Shown here: in pieces, positions 61,532 through 64,000 of the stretch
How positions within the stretch are numbered: the first letter of the stretch is position 1
Layout: the number at the start of each line of letters is the position of its first letter
Origin: Bacteroidota bacterium
Lineage (GTDB): Bacteria > Bacteroidota > Bacteroidia > B-17B0 > Aurantibacillaceae
Assembly (NCBI GenBank): GCA_017303905.1
Contig: JAFLBH010000004.1
Coordinates: forward strand, 1 to 64,000
Reading direction: 5' to 3'
Length of the DNA stretch: 64,000 bases
The notes under the pieces: generated by a model
The model's database searches: none
What the model saw: the letters and a program-made list of their open reading frames with translations, nothing else
Told to the model about the DNA's origin: nothing
Translations under genes and position numbers: made by a program

Positions 61532-62398
61532 CTATTTTGGTATAACTAAAGTATCAAAACTTGGCGAATATCCAAAGAATCCTCCAACAACGTCTTGCGA
61601 TTCAAACGTGCTCATAATATTGGAAGGTGAAGAAAACGGATTTCCGTTGCTGGATTTATTGAGGTAATAAGAATTCCAGAATAAATATTCTTTCCTTCCT
61701 ATAGTACAAAACTTCACTACAACCGTATCGCCTCTTTTATAAAACCCACGCTCAGGATCATCATTGTATTCTTGTATCTCATTAGGTTGCGGACCTCTTT
61801 CATAACCAAACTCAAAGGATTTACCATCTACAAACTTATCATCAAACACCGAACTGAATGGCGCGGCATATAAATCGTCTTTATTTAATCTTGTAGCAAA
61901 CCAACGGTAGTTATTGCCAAGTCCCGCCGGCTCTGTTAAACGTGCCCACATAAAACCTAAACTATCTTGTTCGCCTTTAAAAAACAAACTATCCAAGGCG
62001 ATCGGAGGATTGATAAAAGTATCGGCTGTATAAGTCTTCCCGTTTACTGTTACTGTTAAGTAATACAATTTCCCAACCTGCCCTGTGATTTTTGTACCAA
62101 CATAAATGTAACCAGTGTTGGGATCTAACTCTTTTAAAGTATCGGTAATAGTTCCGTCACTAACGGTTATAAAAGCTCCCTTTACAAAAGCATTTCCGGG
62201 CTGACTGAAATCAAAGTCGCCAAAGAATGGAACCGACCACGACAAAAGCACAATTGGAAATCCATTAGTTTCTATGCTCGCTTCTACTATCAGTTTTTGT
62301 TTGTACTCGGGTAACTTTACATCAATATCCTTTCGGCAGGAGGTGAATATGACCGCCAAAACAAATACGATGAATGAATATATAACTAACTTTTTCAT
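61532..62398 (-). CDS. DUF4249 lipoprotein (TonB receptor partner)
   Basis: A 288-residue lipoprotein. The signal ends TSC (C21), followed by RKDIDVKLPEYKQKLIVEASIETNGFPIVLLSWSVPF, the DUF4249 start. GKLYYLTVTVNGKTYTADTFINPPI and CTIGRKEYLFWNSYYLNKSSNGNPFSSPSNI are the later family blocks. DUF4249 genes sit directly after TonB-dependent receptors in Bacteroidota and are thought to work with them in import. Here the ATG follows the receptor stop with no gap. Confidence 0.92.
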   Translation of the reverse strand: MKKLVIYSFIVFVLAVIFTSCRKDIDVKLPEYKQKLIVEASIETNGFPIVLLSWSVPFFGDFDFSQPGNAFVKGAFITVSDGTITDTLKELDPNTGYIYVGTKITGQVGKLYYLTVTVNGKTYTADTFINPPIALDSLFFKGEQDSLGFMWARLTEPAGLGNNYRWFATRLNKDDLYAAPFSSVFDDKFVDGKSFEFGYERGPQPNEIQEYNDDPERGFYKRGDTVVVKFCTIGRKEYLFWNSYYLNKSSNGNPFSSPSNIMSTFESQDVVGGFFGYSPSFDTLVIPK

Positions 62399-64000
62399 TT
62401 AAAATTTAAAATTCCAGGTTACACTCGGTAAAATCGGAAATAAAGAAACCTGTCTGGCAGTTACCTTTAAATTTCCATTCATAAAATCACCTTCGCGTTT
62501 ATAATAAATAAAATAAGGATTGTAACGATTATAAGCATTGAAGATGCTGAGCGTATAACTATTCTCGAAATTTTTCATCCATTTTTTCGGAAGCTCAATG
62601 GTATTAACATCCTTTCCTTTCCTGGTGTAACGTTTCACTAATCTTTCCCGTTTCCTTAACAAATGCTTCTCTCTGTCGGGCGTAAACGTAATATTTAAAT
62701 CCATGCGGTGATATGCCGGAAATTCATAGGAATTACGTAATCCATAATCATAACTTACACTTCCTTCATAAATAAAAAATCCGCCGGGTAAAGTTCCTCT
62801 GTTACCGGTTCCGTAAACCCAAATCAAACCGAAATTCCATTTTTTACTATGATCATAGGTTAATACCAAGGAAGCATCATGTCTTCTGTCGTATTTCGCT
62901 AAATACTTTTGTCCGTAGTTAATCTCATTAAATTGTCGCCATGTCCACGATAATGTATATCCAATCCAACCTGTAAACTTCCCTACACTTTTCTTCACAA
63001 AAAATTCAGCGCCATAGGCCCAGCCTTTTCCGAAGGTGAAAGCATTATCCGGATTATCATACACATTATCGGATGGTTGTGCGCCTTCCTTATAATCCAC
63101 CTGATTTTGCATGGTTTTGTAGTAAGCTTCGATAGAAGTCTCAAATTCATTGTCTTTAAAATTTTTGAATATTCCTATAGCATACTGATCAGAAATTTGT
63201 GGTTTAATCACTTCCGTGCTCGGCATCCAAACATCAGTTGGTAAACTCACCGACGACATTGTTGCCAAGTGTATGTATTGATAATTGTGAGTATAAGATG
63301 CTTTAACAGATAAGGATTTGGTAAATGCATAACGGAGTGATAAGCGCGGCTCCAATCCGTAATAATCAACCACCTTTTTACCCTTTTTATAAATGATGGT
63401 ATCAGCAGGCTGTCCCACTTGCGCTTTAATATAGCGTGTAAACGGACCAAACTGCTGGAAATAACTAAAGCGCAGCCCTGCATTTACTTTCAGTTTTTCG
63501 GTAATCTCCCAATCGTCACCTGCATAAATAGCAGCATCGTGTGAATACAATTTAATAATGTTTCCTAAGTCAAACTCTGTATCGCCTTGCTTTGCTGAAA
63601 CGCTGGTAGGAATAAACGTATGGAAAATATAATTTAATCCTACTTTTATATTGTGGCGCGGATTCGGAAAATAATTGACATCGTACTTAAAATTCCAATC
63701 TTTTATTCCCGACTTAATAGTCATTTCAAAATTATCTTGCTCTGCACCAAACGCGAAATCATAATTTGTAAATATGACTGAAGCGTTAGAAAATAACTTC
63801 GAACTAAATAAATGGTTCCAGCGTAAGCAGGCTGTTGCATTTCCCCAGGGAATAGTTGTTTTAAAATCCGCTTCCGTATCATTAAACTTAAAGATATCAC
63901 GTCCGAAATAAGAGCTGAAAAACAAACGGTCTTTATCCGAAAACTTATAATTGATTTTAGCATTCAAATCATAGAAGTAATAAGTGGTGCCTGCAAATTC
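62399..64000 (-). CDS. TonB-dependent receptor, C-terminal part (5' end outside the window)
   Basis: 534 codons of an outer-membrane barrel. The reading frame is open to base 64000, where it enters with EFAGTTYYFYDLNAKI, so the plug domain and N-terminus lie beyond the edge. It has repeated barrel strands (LFFSSYFGRDIFKF, SVKASYTHNYQYIHL, FETSIEAYYKTMQNQVDYKEG, WIGYTLSWTWRQFNEI) and ends SVTWNFKF with the terminal Phe. It forms a receptor-lipoprotein pair with the DUF4249 gene. The ligand cannot be told. Confidence 0.92.
   Translation of the reverse strand, partial: EFAGTTYYFYDLNAKINYKFSDKDRLFFSSYFGRDIFKFNDTEADFKTTIPWGNATACLRWNHLFSSKLFSNASVIFTNYDFAFGAEQDNFEMTIKSGIKDWNFKYDVNYFPNPRHNIKVGLNYIFHTFIPTSVSAKQGDTEFDLGNIIKLYSHDAAIYAGDDWEITEKLKVNAGLRFSYFQQFGPFTRYIKAQVGQPADTIIYKKGKKVVDYYGLEPRLSLRYAFTKSLSVKASYTHNYQYIHLATMSSVSLPTDVWMPSTEVIKPQISDQYAIGIFKNFKDNEFETSIEAYYKTMQNQVDYKEGAQPSDNVYDNPDNAFTFGKGWAYGAEFFVKKSVGKFTGWIGYTLSWTWRQFNEINYGQKYLAKYDRRHDASLVLTYDHSKKWNFGLIWVYGTGNRGTLPGGFFIYEGSVSYDYGLRNSYEFPAYHRMDLNITFTPDREKHLLRKRERLVKRYTRKGKDVNTIELPKKWMKNFENSYTLSIFNAYNRYNPYFIYYKREGDFMNGNLKVTARQVSLFPILPSVTWNFKF

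Overview
The window is AT-rich bacterial chromosome from a member of the Bacteroidota. The support is: several secreted proteins with type IX secretion (T9SS) sorting domains of both type A and type B; TAnnTTTG-type promoter boxes with few Shine-Dalgarno sites; a TonB-dependent receptor followed by a DUF4249 lipoprotein; and the DUF1573-yajC-ybbR-coaE gene order. Order and genus cannot be fixed from the sequence. The gliding/T9SS cargo plus a polyhydroxyalkanoate (PHA) locus suggest a free-living environmental or wastewater lineage. No intact rRNA, tRNA, CRISPR array, insertion sequence or prophage was found.

Layout. 1-515: a strong leftward promoter and a structured leader running off the left edge. 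516-4279: glycosyltransferase, YebC and RecJ. 4280-5834: an eroded accessory strip with gene fragments, two near-identical hairpins and tRNA-3'-end-like scraps. 5835-11429: a LytS/LytTR two-component pair followed by a seven-repeat secreted propeller protein; the block is flanked by a 15-bp direct repeat next to tRNA-like scraps. 11682-14360: a Fic AMP-transferase with a striking repeat array over its start, then a flavoprotein. 14729-21766: an SPFH/GYF protein and two very large T9SS cargo proteins. 22134-28460: a housekeeping block (FtsH, RsfS, BirA, a tetratricopeptide-like protein, CoaE, YbbR, YajC, DUF1573). 29883-40375: IMP dehydrogenase, peptide deformylase, asparaginase, a DUF3127 ssDNA-binding-like protein, a flavin reductase, a polyprenol-phosphate mannose synthase, alanine dehydrogenase and FabD. 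41159-45137: a PHA locus (phaC and phaE leftward, phaJ and phaB rightward). 45283-51903: two tandem POT peptide transporters, a small HTH protein, a CorC-type membrane protein, a TPMT-like methyltransferase and a class III aminotransferase. 52024-64000: a lone integrase-N-terminus/HARP-like protein, DUF1801, a metallophosphoesterase, outer membrane proteins, Pcm, an oxidoreductase, a polyprenyl-phosphate sugar transferase, a zinc-ribbon protein and a truncated TonB receptor.

How genes work together. PhaB and PhaJ both supply (R)-3-hydroxyacyl-CoA to the PhaC/PhaE synthase, from acetoacetyl-CoA and from enoyl-CoA respectively. RsfS, peptide deformylase and FtsH act on protein synthesis and quality control, and YajC serves the Sec translocon. 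The SPFH protein at 14.7 kb and the zinc-ribbon protein at 60.3 kb resemble parts of one membrane-stress module (compare Bacillus ydjGHI) but sit 45 kb apart here.

The most unusual items are: the 54-bp repeat array that contains the fic start codon and an abutting 28-codon upstream reading frame; a dispersed repeat family whose end hairpin shows compensatory base changes between copies; the tRNA-end scars around 4.6-11.6 kb; the lone integrase-like DNA-binding domain with a palindromic operator candidate; and an SSB-like acidic tip on the DUF3127 protein.
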